Below are positions 22,085 through 33,322 of a DNA stretch of 64,000 nt, piece by piece. Position 1 is the stretch's first letter. Every line of letters starts with the position of its first letter. Source of the DNA: Linanthus parryae (Eukaryota; Streptophyta; Magnoliopsida; Ericales; Polemoniaceae); contig JALGPY010000003.1 in NCBI GenBank assembly GCA_023055425.1, forward strand, positions 23,557,001 to 23,621,000, written 5' to 3'. Both the position numbers and the translations under genes were made by a program. The notes below the pieces were generated by a model. The model made no database searches. It saw nothing but the letters and a program-made list of their open reading frames with translations, and was not told the DNA's origin.

Positions 22085-23335
22085 TGACGGATGGGCTTGT
22101 AGTTGGTCGTTGTAAATCGTATGAGATCACGTTCACAACGTTGTTATTGTTCCAGATAATTTTCCAGAGATCAATCAAGATCGTTGAGTTGTGCAAATTG
22201 CTATCATAGAAGATAGGCTTTGTTTGAGATCGTTTCTCGCACAAACTGCTATCATAGCAGACAGATCTTTAGAAGATCAAATAAGATGATTCTGCACTCG
22301 CGTTGCCATCATATCAGACGGGCTTGGATAATTAACCAAAAGTGCTATCGTAACAGATAGGCTTTGAGAATATCATTATAAGATCGCATATGTATAGCCC
22401 GCCATCTCAAGAGATAGGCGTTAGATGATCGATTGAGACCACTTTTGCATTTCGTTGCTATCGCCGAAGATAGGCTTTGGATGATCATGTAAGATCGTAT
22501 TTTCGTTTGGGTGCTATCGTAAGAGATAGGCTTTAATGATCACTTAAGATCGCATTCGTATTTGATTGCTACCATGAGAGATAGGCTTTAGATGATCACT
22601 TAAGATCGCATTTGCGTTTGGCTGCTATCGTAAGAGATAGGCTTTAATGATCACTTAAGACCGCATTCGTATTTGATTGCTACCGTGAGAGATAGGCTTT
22701 AGATGATCACTTGAGATCGCATTTGCGTTTGGCTGCTATCGTAAGAGATAGGCTTTAAATGCTCACTTAAGATCGCATTTGCATTTGATTGCTACCGTGA
22801 GAGATAGGCTTTAGATGATCACTTAAGATCGCATTTGCGTTTGGCTGCTATCGTAAGAGATAGGCTTTAAATGATCACTTAAGATCGCATTTGCATTTGA
22901 TTGCTACCCTGAGAGATAGGCTTTAAATGATCACTTAAGATCGCATTTGTGTTTGTTGCTATCGTAGAGATAGGCTTTAGATGATCAACTAAGATCACAT
23001 TCGTATTGGCTGCCATCGTAGGAGATGGGCTTTAGATGATCTCTTAAGATCGCATTCGCGTGTAACTGCTATCGTAAGAGATAGGCTTTAGATGATCGAT
23101 TAAGATCACCTTTGTAGTGGCTGCCATCGTAGGAGATGGGCTTTAGATGATCGATTAGGATCACGTTTGCGTTTGCTGCTATCGTGGGAGATAGGCTTTG
23201 ATGATCGATTAGGATCACGTTTGCGTTTGCTGCTATCGTGGGAGATAGGCTTTGAATGATCGATTGAGATCGCATTTGCTATCGTAAGAGATAGGCTTTA
23301 ATGATCAATTAAGATCGCGTTTGTATTTGCTGATA
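22085..23335. repeat. Tandem repeat array in the Tat-type element (about 20 units of about 60 bp)
   Basis: A unit built on GCTATCGTAAGAGATAGGCT, TTAGATGATCACTTAAGATC and GCATTTGCGTTTG recurs about 20 times, with more decay at the left edge. It lies between the integrase stop and the antisense gene, that is, in the element's long 3' untranslated region. Tandem repeats at this place are known for Tat elements and can seed satellite DNA. Confidence 0.9.
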
Positions 23336-23556
23336 TTGCAGGGAATAAATCTTTGTTAACAGCAATAACAAATTAAATAGAACGATATAAACAGCTAGAT
23401 ATATGAACTTCTCATTTGGGAGAATTCTTTTATTATAGCATTCTCATATGGGAGAGATAGGATTACAATCCTCTCATATGGGAGAGGAGATTGCGAATAT
23501 CGTAGCCACATGAGACATTAAGCAGCGTTATCATAAAACGTATGAAATAAGAGAAG

Positions 23557-25306
23557 TCAAGGATAGTACTTCTTGATCCAGCGCATGTTGACTGAGCTTG
23601 GAGTTGAGGTTGTGCCGTGCAACCTTCGTATGCTGCAGTAGCCGCTATCGAAGACTTCTGTGACTTCGAAGGGTCCTTCCCAATTAGCTGCGAACTTTGG
23701 GTGAGTTGCTTCTCGCATGCAGTGGTCAGATGCGCGCAAGACCAGGTCGCCAACTGCGAAATCCCGTCGCTGGACTGTCTTGTTATAGGCGCGAGCGATT
23801 CTTTCTTGGTACCGCTTGTTAGTTCTTTTGGCTTGTTCTCGCTTTTCTTCCAGCAAGACTAAATCATGATCGCGTTGGTTTTCGTAGAGCGCGTGGAAGG
23901 CCAGCCTTGCCGAATTGACTCTGACCTCCGCAGGTACCACAGCTTCGGCCCCATAACATAGTAGAAATGGCGAGGCCCCTGTGGGTGTCCTTGGAGAAGT
24001 TCTGTAGGCCCACAGAGCTATGTTAAGAGAGTCGGCCCACTTCTTGTGGTCATCTGCGACCATCTTGCTCAGAATTCTCAGCAGCGTTTTGTTAGTCGCC
24101 TCGGCTTGCCCGTTTCCCTTTGGATAATAAGGGGTAGAGCATATCTGCTTGATATTGTACTCCGCAAGTTTTGTAGCTACCTGACGATTAACAAAAGGAG
24201 TACCGTTATCTGAAAGAATAGTATTCGGGATTCCGAACCTGCATACGATGTTTTCCTGGATGAAGTTGACCACAGCCAGCGCGTTTGCCGTCTTCAGTGG
24301 TATTGCTTCCACCCATTTGGTGAACAGCTCAGTTGCGGTGAGAATGAAATGGTTCCCATGTGACGTTGGTCGGATGGGGCCAATGAAGTCCAAAGCCCAC
24401 GTGTGAAATGGCCATGGCGTTCCTAGTGCATGTAGGTCCACGGCGGGAGCGTGCACTAGGTTCCCTTTGAATTGACATTCTTGGCAGCGTCGCACCTTGG
24501 TGCGGCAATCAACTTCCATCGTGGGCCAGAAGTATCCGATTGAGAGGAGCTGTCTGCATAATTTCGCACCTCCCTGGTGTTCCACCTGATGAGAGAGATC
24601 CATGACTTCTTGTGCTTCCCTATCGTCTAGGCATCGCAGCAAGTTGCCTTCGTGACCTTTTCGCTAAAGCAGGTTTTCTTGAACCACATATCGGGAAGCT
24701 TTTCTCTTCAATTTGTCTGCCTCTTTTCTCGATTCGGGTACAGTGCCCTTAGTGAGAAATTCAAACAATGGCTTTCTCCAGTCTGTGTCGTCATCGATTA
24801 GAGCGACAAGTAGAGAATCTTTGATTAGTGCGCAACTTTCGCACTTCCCTTGTATCAGGGCTGCGGCTGTAGACATGCTTGGCCAATGGATGCCATATCT
24901 CTGAGCTTTCCTGTAGATTGACACCTCGCTTTCTCCGCAAGCGTGTTGGTGAATCTTTTCCAGCAGCTGTTGTCCCTCTTGCTCGGAGACACATCGCATG
25001 AGTATTCCTCCGGGACCCTTGTAGTAAAGGGTGTTGTCGTGGATACAGTATCCTTTCGTGAGTGCCCAGCTCTCGCTGCTGGTGCCTTTCGCAATAGCTT
25101 GCAGGATTGCTTTTCGCCAGTCTGCGTCATCCATGTGTTCGTCGTCGCACGCATCTTCTGTTAATGCCGACGATGTTCGCACTTCGATGGAAATCCTCGC
25201 GGGGCATTTGTCTATGCTGACCTTAGATCCTAGGGTTGCCAAGGCGTCTGCATGCCTGTTGTCCGCTCGGGCCTTGTGCTCGTATTTCACGTCGGGTTCA
25301 CCAAAA
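23557..25306 (-). pseudogene. Tat-type pol remnant: RNase H tail and integrase
   Basis: The frame starts abruptly next to the 5' LTR with the last RNase H sequence (RADNRHADALATLGSKV); everything upstream in pol is deleted. There are two successive modules, each with DWRK followed by a Cys/His zinc-binding region: a first version (HQHACGESE...CESC) and a canonical one (HQVEHQGGAKL...CQEC). The integrase core has Asp in WALDFIGPI, Asp in LSDNGTPFV and Glu in GQAEATNK. A GPF-type C-terminal motif (NWEGPFEV) is present and no chromodomain follows. A single TAG at 24664-24666 breaks an otherwise open frame just before the second zinc module. Stop at 23557. Confidence 0.88.
25290..25306 (-). other. 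Primer-binding site region of the Tat-type element
   Basis: Immediately after the 5' LTR the minus strand reads TTTTGGTGAACCCGACGTG. TGG two to three bases after the LTR and a GC-rich tail fit a tRNA primer site of the Tat clade. The same bases also read as RNase H codons (FGEPDVKYE), so the deletion of gag-RT may have used this stretch. I do not assign the tRNA. Confidence 0.5.
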
Positions 25307-25931
25307 TGTGCACAAGAGATTCCGGCAGGGAGACCTCCGTGTACACCGTACGTAGTGGATCAGGGATCGCACAGGAAGAATAGGGGTGTGTGTAGGGAGA
25401 GAGTAAGTCAGTAGCAATGTCTGAGAGAGAGACAGAGGTTTGGCAGAGCTTCCGCGTATGGCAGTGTTGTCCTCTTTGTATGGAAAGAGTAACGATGTAT
25501 ATATACTGGAGAACGTGACCGTTGTAGTGTGGTTAATGCGCCCATTAATGGCGGCTTAATTAGCTTAACCGTAACGGCACGTTCGTCCGAGTATATAGGA
25601 ACCGTTATAGCACGTGGTGCGCGAGTACCGGAACCGTTACGAGGTTGACCGGGTTTGACCGGATTGACCGGGTTTATGGAGCTCGTGCCATAAATCTCTC
25701 AAAACAGTTACTAAAGGTCGCGTGCGGGCTTGGCTCGCACGCGACAGGGCTTACCCTAGCCTCCAAACCACAAGTCCCTACAAGTCCCGTGCAGTGGTAT
25801 GCGAGGGCTCTGTCTCGCAGCCCCCACATGGATCAGCTCGGCTGGTGATCCTGTGTGTGTGGAGCACAATATGGTGTGCTGGATGGTCGCCACGTGGCCT
25901 GGATCTGCCATGTCATAAAGCAGTATCTACA
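25307..25931 (-). repeat. LTR of the Tat-type element (5' LTR)
   Basis: The second 625-bp copy, with TG...CA termini and the GCTAA duplication immediately to its right. As the 5' LTR of a minus-strand element it would carry the promoter for the element's genomic RNA. Confidence 0.93.
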
Positions 25932-25936
25932 GCTAA

Positions 25937-26606
25937 CAAGAACCTCTTGTTGTTCACTTGAACAACCAACTACTAGGTTTAGTGAGGTTTTAGATATACA
26001 AAAGATAAGCAGATTACAAAACAGAAGAAGAACACAGTAGAAGAATAAGCTTGTGAAGGCCTGGATGTGTTCTTCTGGAAACTGGAATGGTTGATCTTCT
26101 GAAAGCTGTAATTGAAGCCTGAATGTATGTGTGTTTGAATGTCTGGTCTTCCACGAATTTTCCACACCTCTCTCAGTTCTCTGCAAGCTCCTCTTTCTTT
26201 CAAAATTCAAACCATTCTTTTCTCCACTCACTGCAACTGAATGAGAGATTTTAGGATCTCAGTTCCTGCAAATCCTCATCCTTTCCAACTACAATTCAAA
26301 CTGCTTTGAGTAGATATCCGTTGGAGTTTGTGAGATTGCACTTGCACGTTTAACAAACTTACAACAACATAGCAACAACAAAATCCAGAAATATAACAAC
26401 ACTAAGTCTGTTTGGATTTCCTGTTTCTGAATAAAAACTGGATGAGTGAATAAAACAATAATCTGATTAACTTCTGAAAAATAGAACTCATGATAAACTA
26501 GTTTAAGACTCTTAGAAGTCATTAAACAATCAGAATAATAAAGATCAAACCCTGCAAGAAAGAATCAAATTAATTCTGTAAAGCTGTCAGCAGCTCAAGG
26601 CACATC
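25937..26606 (-). repeat. Sirevirus 5' LTR, second piece
   Basis: Continues the LTR sequence broken at 15083/15088 by the Tat-type element. AT-rich and non-coding, ending at the TCAAG duplication of the next insertion. Open frames here are not genes. Confidence 0.65.
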
Positions 26607-26611
26607 TCAAG

Positions 26612-29600
26612 TGTAACACCCCGCAATTTCCTAGAAGTTGAGAAGTGGATATCGTAAAAATAGTGGGGTCAAACGGCTATAAATTGAAATTTTGAATCAG
26701 TTACCGAGTGTCTCAGTTAGCAGTATCTGTCAACGCCTGATCTTACGAGAATGTGATAGAATGACTCTGGGAGTGCTATTCAACTTTGTTGGGGGGGGGG
26801 GGGGGGTTAAATTCAGAATTAATCAAATATTGGGGAGGCAATTTGCAAGAGAGGCCTAAATTTCCCTTATTCGCACTTGACACCCCCTATGTGTCACTCA
26901 TGTAAGATTGGATTATGACAAGTGTCAAACCCCACTACAAATTGTGGTTGCTGCATCTAGCAGCTTCCTGAGCCATGTAAGGAGAAATGGAGAGAGAGAG
27001 GGGGAGAGAGAGAGAGAGATAAACTCTCTTCAAGAACAACCACCAACACCACCACATCACCACCACTGGAACCATATCAAACTGGGGCTAAATCATGAAC
27101 TGCTGCTTCTGAAGATAGCCACGGGCGTAGGGAAGAAAAGCCCCCAATCAATTTGAGAATCCATCAAGAGACAAGGGAGATAATCGAGATTGAAGGTGAT
27201 GAACCCTAGTTTGTTTTTGCTCAAATTCTTCTTGTTTACACCGAATTAGGGATTCTAATTAGTACATTTGTGATCCTGTGGACGAGGCGAACTCGTGGGT
27301 ACCAACTTTGCGAGCTGAATTGAAGAAATTGGCGGCTGCTATGAAGTCACCGTCGCCGGAAAGACGCCATGGACGGCGAAGCTCGGTGAGGCCTTCGTTC
27401 TTCATTTTCTCTCTCAATAAACCACCTGGTTATGATCCCTGGGGAATGAGGATTCTGTTTTGATAGTCGGTTGATGCCGAGAAGCTGCGAGGAGGCTCTG
27501 TACGTAGCCGAAGTTCAAGATTTCCGCCGGAAAACTCCATGGCCGGCCAGAAGCTTGGGTAAGGCTTATGTTGGTGTTGTTTTTCGTTGTAAATCGATGC
27601 ATCTTGATCCCTGAAATACCCTAAGCATGATAGGAACCTCCATGTTCACCCACATTGAGAGTTTATTGAGTTGAAATCCGAATCTTGTTAAAATTTTCTA
27701 GTATTGAACGATGTTGAAGCAGCCCTGTTTCAGGGGCTGTAACTCTCTCATTTCAAGTCCATTTTGGACGAATCTTAGCTTTCTGGAAAGACCGTTCATA
27801 GCTCTGCAACTTTGTAGTTGATGAAATTATGTGAATCAGCCTGTAGCTTGTCCAAATCATTGCTCAAAGTTACTGAAAACCATCCTAGTTCTTGGGTCTG
27901 TTCTTGACTGAACCCAGAGTTTGTTTTAGCTCGATTTTGGGACCAAATAACTTCCTCTTCGTGCAAGCGTTTTGAACGAGACTTGTTTCTGTGTATTCTC
28001 TGCTTGTAAGACTGAAAGTGTCATGTTAATTTCCAAGCTTCAATCCTTCTCTAAGTTCCCCAAATCGAGCCTCAAACGTTGATGAATGTGATGTTCTTGA
28101 GTATCAATTGCAGTAATTTTTCTAGGTGTTGGAGTCACGATCTTCACCCAACTTTAACGGTGAGTATCTCCTTGAATACTTTATGCATTTGAGAGTTCAA
28201 ATATGTTCCAGACTCGCTGAATTACCATCTTCAAGAACCTGCTTTCGGATTTTCAATTCTCATTCTCAAATGATTAGAAATTAGCCGTAAAACTTGCTAG
28301 TTGAGTCGATTCTCCGCAATTTGGACTCTTAAATTTGATATCGTAAATGACATCTCTAGGCCTAGCATTCTTCACAGAAGTTGCCCATAATGTTGTTCTG
28401 AACCTAAATTTCATATTTGACCAATTCTAACTTTCAATAATTCCCAATTTGACTGGAGTGTGATAGTTGGGCAAAATAGTAATTTCAGGAAAAAGTTATA
28501 TGAAGAGTAAAACGATGTCTTGGAGCCAATAGCATAACTTGAAATGACTTTTGGATTCTTAAGAAGGTTAAATGAATTTAAGATGGACCAAGTCTACCTT
28601 GGGGTCTTTCTGTAATTTTGTCAAACTGCAGGGACCTATGTGCAATTAATAAAAACTTTACATTTGGACTACTTGAGACCCATGGAATATTCTGGGACCA
28701 AAGAATCGACGTACATAAATATATGGAGTCTTAATAGACTTTTTTGGGTTGCAATCGACAAAATCAACTACCAGGGTCTTTTCTGCAATTTTTCTAAACA
28801 TCAGGGCCTAAGTGCAAATAATTAGGAATTGTAGTTTTCAACCCTATGGCTACATGGAAATGCTAAAATGATAATTTGACACTTTTAAGCATCGTTTCAC
28901 CTGTTAGAGGAGTTCAACCGGGGGGCTAAAATGAAATTCCCTCAGGGCTGTACTGAAAAGACTGAGACTTCGGGGGACTGAACAGTTAGTCTGGACTGGG
29001 CAGTTTAAATGACACTTGCATATGCATTTTTACCTCCCCAAAGAGGACTTGTACTAATAACTACTTATACGCCTGTATGTGTAGAGGTTGTCAAGATAGA
29101 GGATCAGCAATGCTGGTCAGGAATACTAGACAGGCTGCAAGGTAAGCATATGAACGCTTATTAGCTATTGAGGAATGTAAGGTCAGAATCATATGTGTCT
29201 ATGAGAAGAAAGAACATAGATCATCGGAGTAACTAAAGTGGAATCTCGAATGTCTCTATGCACTCAAACATGTGAGTATGTTTTTGTACATGCCTATCTT
29301 TGAATATTTTGTTGAGTATGGATGTTATCATGTCTATCTCTAAATAAATGGTTGAGAATTAAATCTTGGGTACTTTAGACCTTTGCATGGTCACTACAGG
29401 CTCCGGCCGTCTGCTCTGCTGCGGTATCAGACATACGGGTCCCTGTTTACGGGCATAGCCGGTACATTGCTAGCTCCCGGCTCGACAACTAGGTTCCGCC
29501 CTCTGGGTTGCGATCCAGAGGGGGTGTGCACACTTAAGGCTAGTCTGTCTTGGTGGATTGGTGGATACTTACCTACTGGTAAACGTTTTGGATTATAATA

Positions 29601-30227
29601 ACTCTGGATACATTCATAAATAAAATAATAGAATAACATAGGACTTGGATACGATAGAATGTTATATTAATTATGTTCATGGAAAAGCTGCTAATTGGAT
29701 ATTACTTGAGTCTCTATGAATGTCATGTAGGAGGGAGCAACTTAAGCGTTCTGGCGCATCCGTAGGGAAGTATTAGCGGTCCTCAAGGACCATACTCGTT
29801 TAACTTTTAAACAACTTGCATTACTTGCATCACCTTACTCAGAGTTATCTGATTTCTTGTTTCTTGTGCATGCCTATTATTTGACAGGTGAGTGCGTGGG
29901 ATTTGGGAAAGAAATTCGGAGGCTTAGAGCTTCATTCTAATTGAACCTTCACATTTTTCTTGTAAGTTATTTTAAAGTATTGTTTCCTTTAATTCCGTCT
30001 CGTAACAGAACCGTTATAGTAGTGACACTTTTATGAACGCCCCGTGCTTAGCAAAGTGTATTTTCTCGAGAGTTCAGGGGACTCAAATGTAGTTCTCCAA
30101 GAACTCGAGGACGCAATAAGGTAGCTGGACTCCTAGTTAGGTATTCACGTGCTTAACGGAGGGCACCTCCGGAGAGTCTGGGGGTTCCAAGTGTAATTCT
30201 CTAGTACTCTAGGAGGGGGGTGTTACA
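26612..30227 (+). mobile_element. Long solo LTR, Tekay/Del-like Ty3/gypsy, 3.6 kb
   Basis: Begins TGTAACACCCC and ends GGGGTGTTACA, a TG...CA segment with an 11-bp inverted end repeat typical of Tekay-type chromovirus LTRs. It is flanked by the 5-bp duplication TCAAG (26607-26611 and 30228-30232). Nothing inside codes for retroviral proteins. Contents include a G16-type run near 26791, a GA microsatellite (26986-27018) and an 8-bp-stem hairpin CCCTCTGG/CCAGAGGG (29499-29522). Great length with no internal region indicates a solo LTR formed by LTR-LTR recombination. Orientation is uncertain because the termini are inverted repeats. Confidence 0.82.
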
Positions 30228-30232
30228 TCAAG

Positions 30233-30500
30233 GCCATGAAGCTGTGAACATGCTTCACAGTCTTTCAATGTTGAGACCAGAAATCTTTGATTCTCTCTGA
30301 TCAGGATATCTGCAAATGTTTTAGATGTAAAAACAATATATAACATAGATATTTGCAGCAAATCTCTGATCTTAATCATCAGATATACAACCTGCAACAC
30401 AAGATTGTTAGAGCATTCAGCATAATAAAGCTACTCTCAAGGCTTTGAAGCTCTGATCAGTATCTCAAGGCCTTAGAGCCTTAGAAATACTTTGTCTTTG
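30233..30500 (-). repeat. Sirevirus 5' LTR, third piece
   Basis: Contains further CTCAAGG(C/T)CTT motifs at 30433 and 30463 like those in the other LTR pieces. The outer LTR end could not be fixed because the 3' LTR is missing for comparison. Confidence 0.5.
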
Positions 30501-31262
30501 TCTTTCATCACTCAAAACAGTTACTTCTCAAAACACACTTAGAAGTCTTTGAGTCAACAATTGTGACATACATGTTAACGATCTGTTTGACATATTTGAT
30601 TCCAAGACGACAGTAAAGATGTTTGTAACTAGGGAAGAAATCGTGGGTGAGGGCGATAGACCAGACACTACAAGTGTTCCGGAAGAGAACCAAATTTGCC
30701 AAATAGAAGGGTCACCGGAGTCTCCACACATATTACAACCCGAGTATTTTGCTGGTTATGACAATATCAATGACCATGCAAGTCAAAATGAGTTATTGAG
30801 GGATGGCTCTAATATGTTGACATTGGTGGCATAGGTAACGATGTCAACGAGGGAGCCATGTGCTTGTCCAACCTTCCTTTTGCTAGAGTACCTAGGGAAC
30901 ATCCTATATTCGAGCCAGCTAGCGGTGTAGTGTGTAGTAACCTCAGGCCATACAGTCTTTCTCTGGAAATTGGACAAATCTTTGATCATCCCGATACGCT
31001 TATTTCCATTGTTAGAACAGCAACAAGCGATCACTGCAGCAAGCTCGACCCCTCTTCGGATATGGAGCAGACATTAGAGAAGCAGTTGGCAGGTCTTTTT
31101 TTAAGATCGCTCCGTTCGCGGACACCTCAGTCCATTCAGGGTGAAGCTACACAGTTGGTTTAGCCACTTCGTACACAACGTAGCTTTGCCAATACCATTC
31201 TTGCATTTCCGCAACAGAAGGAACAAGAATCGGCCGGACTTCGCTAATCTTCCTCCACAAGC
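30501..31262. other. Unresolved transposon-derived sequence
   Basis: Plus-strand open frames (30619-30834, 30858-31163) show no recognised domain. On the minus strand the region lies downstream of the DUF1985 remnant and may be decayed coding sequence of the same gene. No boundary is clear. Confidence 0.3.
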
Positions 31263-33274
31263 TCATGGTGAATCCTTAGTCGTTGTTGGCTTCCTTTCAT
31301 TTCCAACTAATGACACGTGGCATTGATTCCCCGGGAATCTTCTCTCCATACACTGCAGCAAGCTCAGGAACTGCCTCGCACATCCAACCAATAATCTGGG
31401 AAAAAGATTCATGCTATACTTCAATCTACCGTGTTTGTCCCTCGATGCTTCCAAGCATTGTACTTTATGATTTTCATGAAGTCGTCACAAAAAAATTATC
31501 CCCACGCAAAATTGTTCGCGTGATCAAGGGTCTCTAACAAGCCAAACAACGACATAGGAAATGCAGGCTTGTTTGCTTTGCTCTACATAAGCCGTGCGAT
31601 CAGCGCCACAATCAACAACCTTGTACAGTCTAACAGTGTTGCCGGGTCCAGTTCATCGTTTGTTTTTTCCGTATTCCAGGCGTCTAGTTGCATATCAATC
31701 TGTCGAACAGGAAAATTGTTTGCTTTCTTGTGATTCGTAAATATCTTGCACGCGCATTCAAATTTAGCTTCTTGATCTTCTACCTGTTTTTCCGTACACT
31801 TGCTAGAATCTATATTCAACCCCGATAATAAAACAAACTCATGCATTCCGAACCGCCCAACCATCTCGTTAATATTGAACCAAACCTCATTGTGGTTTTC
31901 ATCACGATTGAGCTTCGAGTGCTGGAATATGTTCAAGATATTGCTCGGGAATGTAACTTCCGTGCAAGGGATGTCTAGTAGCCACTTCATCTTTGGAAAC
32001 TCTTTCTCAATTAACTTCCTCACATCCGGTCGCAACCTACTCAAAGTATGAGCATAGTCTCTCAAGGTAAATCGAGAGTTAGAATTTGCTCTGATTATCT
32101 CACCGTGAAACAACGGACCGGGTACCCCACCAAGAGTTGACAACTTAATTATATGTTCCTAAAATACAATGACACATTGTTATTACAAGTTAATAGTCTT
32201 AAAGGGGAGCGAATAATATCTTATGAATTTTCTCAAGTGTTTATTTCTTTGAACGTGTTGTTTTTTTCGTCACATGGTGTTTTTTTTCGTCAATTCGTCA
32301 CAATATGTGTTTATTTCGTCACAACTCTAGCTGAAGTTTTAGGACATCAAGTGAAGTTCTGAAAACTTTAACTTTTCATCAAACTTCATGTGATGAATAA
32401 AATGAAGTTTTGACAAAAAAGTGATTTTTTCGTCAGAACTTCACTGCTTTTCTCAAATGAAGTTCTGACGAAAAAATTGACGTTCTGATGAGAACTTCAA
32501 TTTTTTCCTCAGAACTTCAATTGAGGAAACAAGTGAAGTTTTGATGAAAAAAATGATTTTTTCGTCAAAACTTCACTGCTTTTCTCAACTGAAGTTTTGA
32601 CGGAAAAATTGACGTTCTGATGAGAACTTCAATTTTTTCCTCGGAACTTCAATTGAGGAAACAAGTAAAGTTATGATGAAAAAATATTTTTTTTATCAAA
32701 ACTTCACTTGTTTCCTAAACTGAAGTTCTGATGAAAAAAGTGACGTTCTGATGAGAACTTCAATTTTTTCCCTCAAAACTTCAATTGATGAGGAAACAAG
32801 TGAAGTTCTGACGGAAAAATATTTTTTTTGTCAAAAACGTCAATTGAATCGTCGATTAAATCAAGAGCCTTTTCAGCTCAAAGGTCGGATACCAATTCAT
32901 CACTTCATATTGTTTTTCGTCACTTTGAGATTTGACGAACTAGGGTATCACACCCAAAACGTCAATTCCCAAATTGACGATTTCGGGAACTCTTACATTC
33001 AACAACAACATACAAACACAGATCAAACATGAAAAAAATTGAGTCTTTCACCAACCTCTTGGGTAACCGGATTGAATCGATGGTGGCGGAGTAGGGGTGG
33101 GAGCAGCGGAGCCAACGACTGCTGCGATAGCCTCCACGACGGCAACGTGGTGGGATTGACTGTGTGGTTAGCATCCACGACGGGGATGGGTGACGGAGCA
33201 CCCGTGGAGGGAGTGCTGGTGATGGTGGCGGCGCTGGTGGAGGCGGCCATGGAAGAAGAAGAGGAAGAAGCCAT
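31263..33274 (-). pseudogene. DUF1985-type gene, probably transposon-borne, broken at 3' end
   Basis: A first exon (33056-33274) codes for 73 residues rich in Ser/Ala/Pro from ATG 33274. A donor AAGAG/GTTGGTG and an acceptor ATTAAG join it, in phase 0, to exon 2 at 32143. Exon 2 (31583-32143) shows the DUF1985 pattern: FPKMKWLLDIP, VWFNINEMVGRFGMHEFVLLSGL and a downstream basic stretch. Matching C-terminal sequence (CEAVPELAAVYGEKIPGE) persists at about 31290-31400 but in other frames with stops. DUF1985 is usually found with Ulp1-like peptidases carried by Mutator and CACTA transposons. Terminal repeats of such an element were not found. The single intron holds palindromic tandem repeats. 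Confidence 0.65.
32373..32855. repeat. Palindromic tandem repeats, period about 131 bp
   Basis: Units start at about 32492, 32624 and 32754 with GAACTTCAATTTTTTCC; a partial unit precedes them from about 32373. Each unit contains paired arms of the type GAAGTTTTGATGAAAA and TTTTCGTCAAAACTTC, so every unit can fold into hairpins. They lie within the intron of the DUF1985 gene. Confidence 0.85.
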
Positions 33275-33322
33275 GAGAGAGGGACGGTTGAGAGAGATGG
33301 GTCTTCAAATTGAATTCCCGTA

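Larger units (their letters stand above)
15089..25931 (-). mobile_element. Tat-type Ty3/gypsy retrotransposon, non-autonomous, recent
   Basis: Two 625-bp LTRs (15089-15713 and 25307-25931) begin TGTGCACAAG and end GTATCTACA. They are the same length and I find no difference between them. The 5-bp duplication GCTAA flanks the element (15084-15088 and 25932-25936). Coding strand for pol is minus, with a primer site beside the right LTR and a purine tract (AAAGGGGGCTAA, minus) beside the left LTR. Gag, protease and reverse transcriptase are missing; only the RNase H tail and integrase remain. Between integrase and 3' LTR lie tandem repeats and an antisense multi-exon gene. Extra antisense ORFs and repeats in this position are known for the Tat clade. 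It needs enzymes supplied in trans. Confidence 0.92.
9073..30500 (-). mobile_element. Sirevirus-type Ty1/copia element, degenerate and split
   Basis: Reading right to left there is a 5' LTR in three pieces, a primer-binding site, gag, protease, integrase, reverse transcriptase, RNase H, a purine tract and an env-like frame. The large SIRE-type Gag, the palindromic repeats near the non-coding boundaries and an extra ORF after pol all point to the Sirevirus lineage. The 3' LTR is absent. Frameshifts and stops occur throughout pol. The 5' LTR is interrupted by a Tat-type element (15089-25931) and a solo LTR (26612-30227), so this is the oldest member of the nest. The right limit is approximate. 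Confidence 0.8.

Noticed and set aside
23069..23275. Repetitive protein with NANVILIDH units
   Set aside because: Produced by translating the 60-bp tandem array.
29383..29639. Small overlapping frames on both strands
   Set aside because: GC-rich hairpin region of the solo LTR; no domain.
32373..32855. CRISPR array
   Set aside because: Repeats are contiguous units without spacers, and the genome is a plant.
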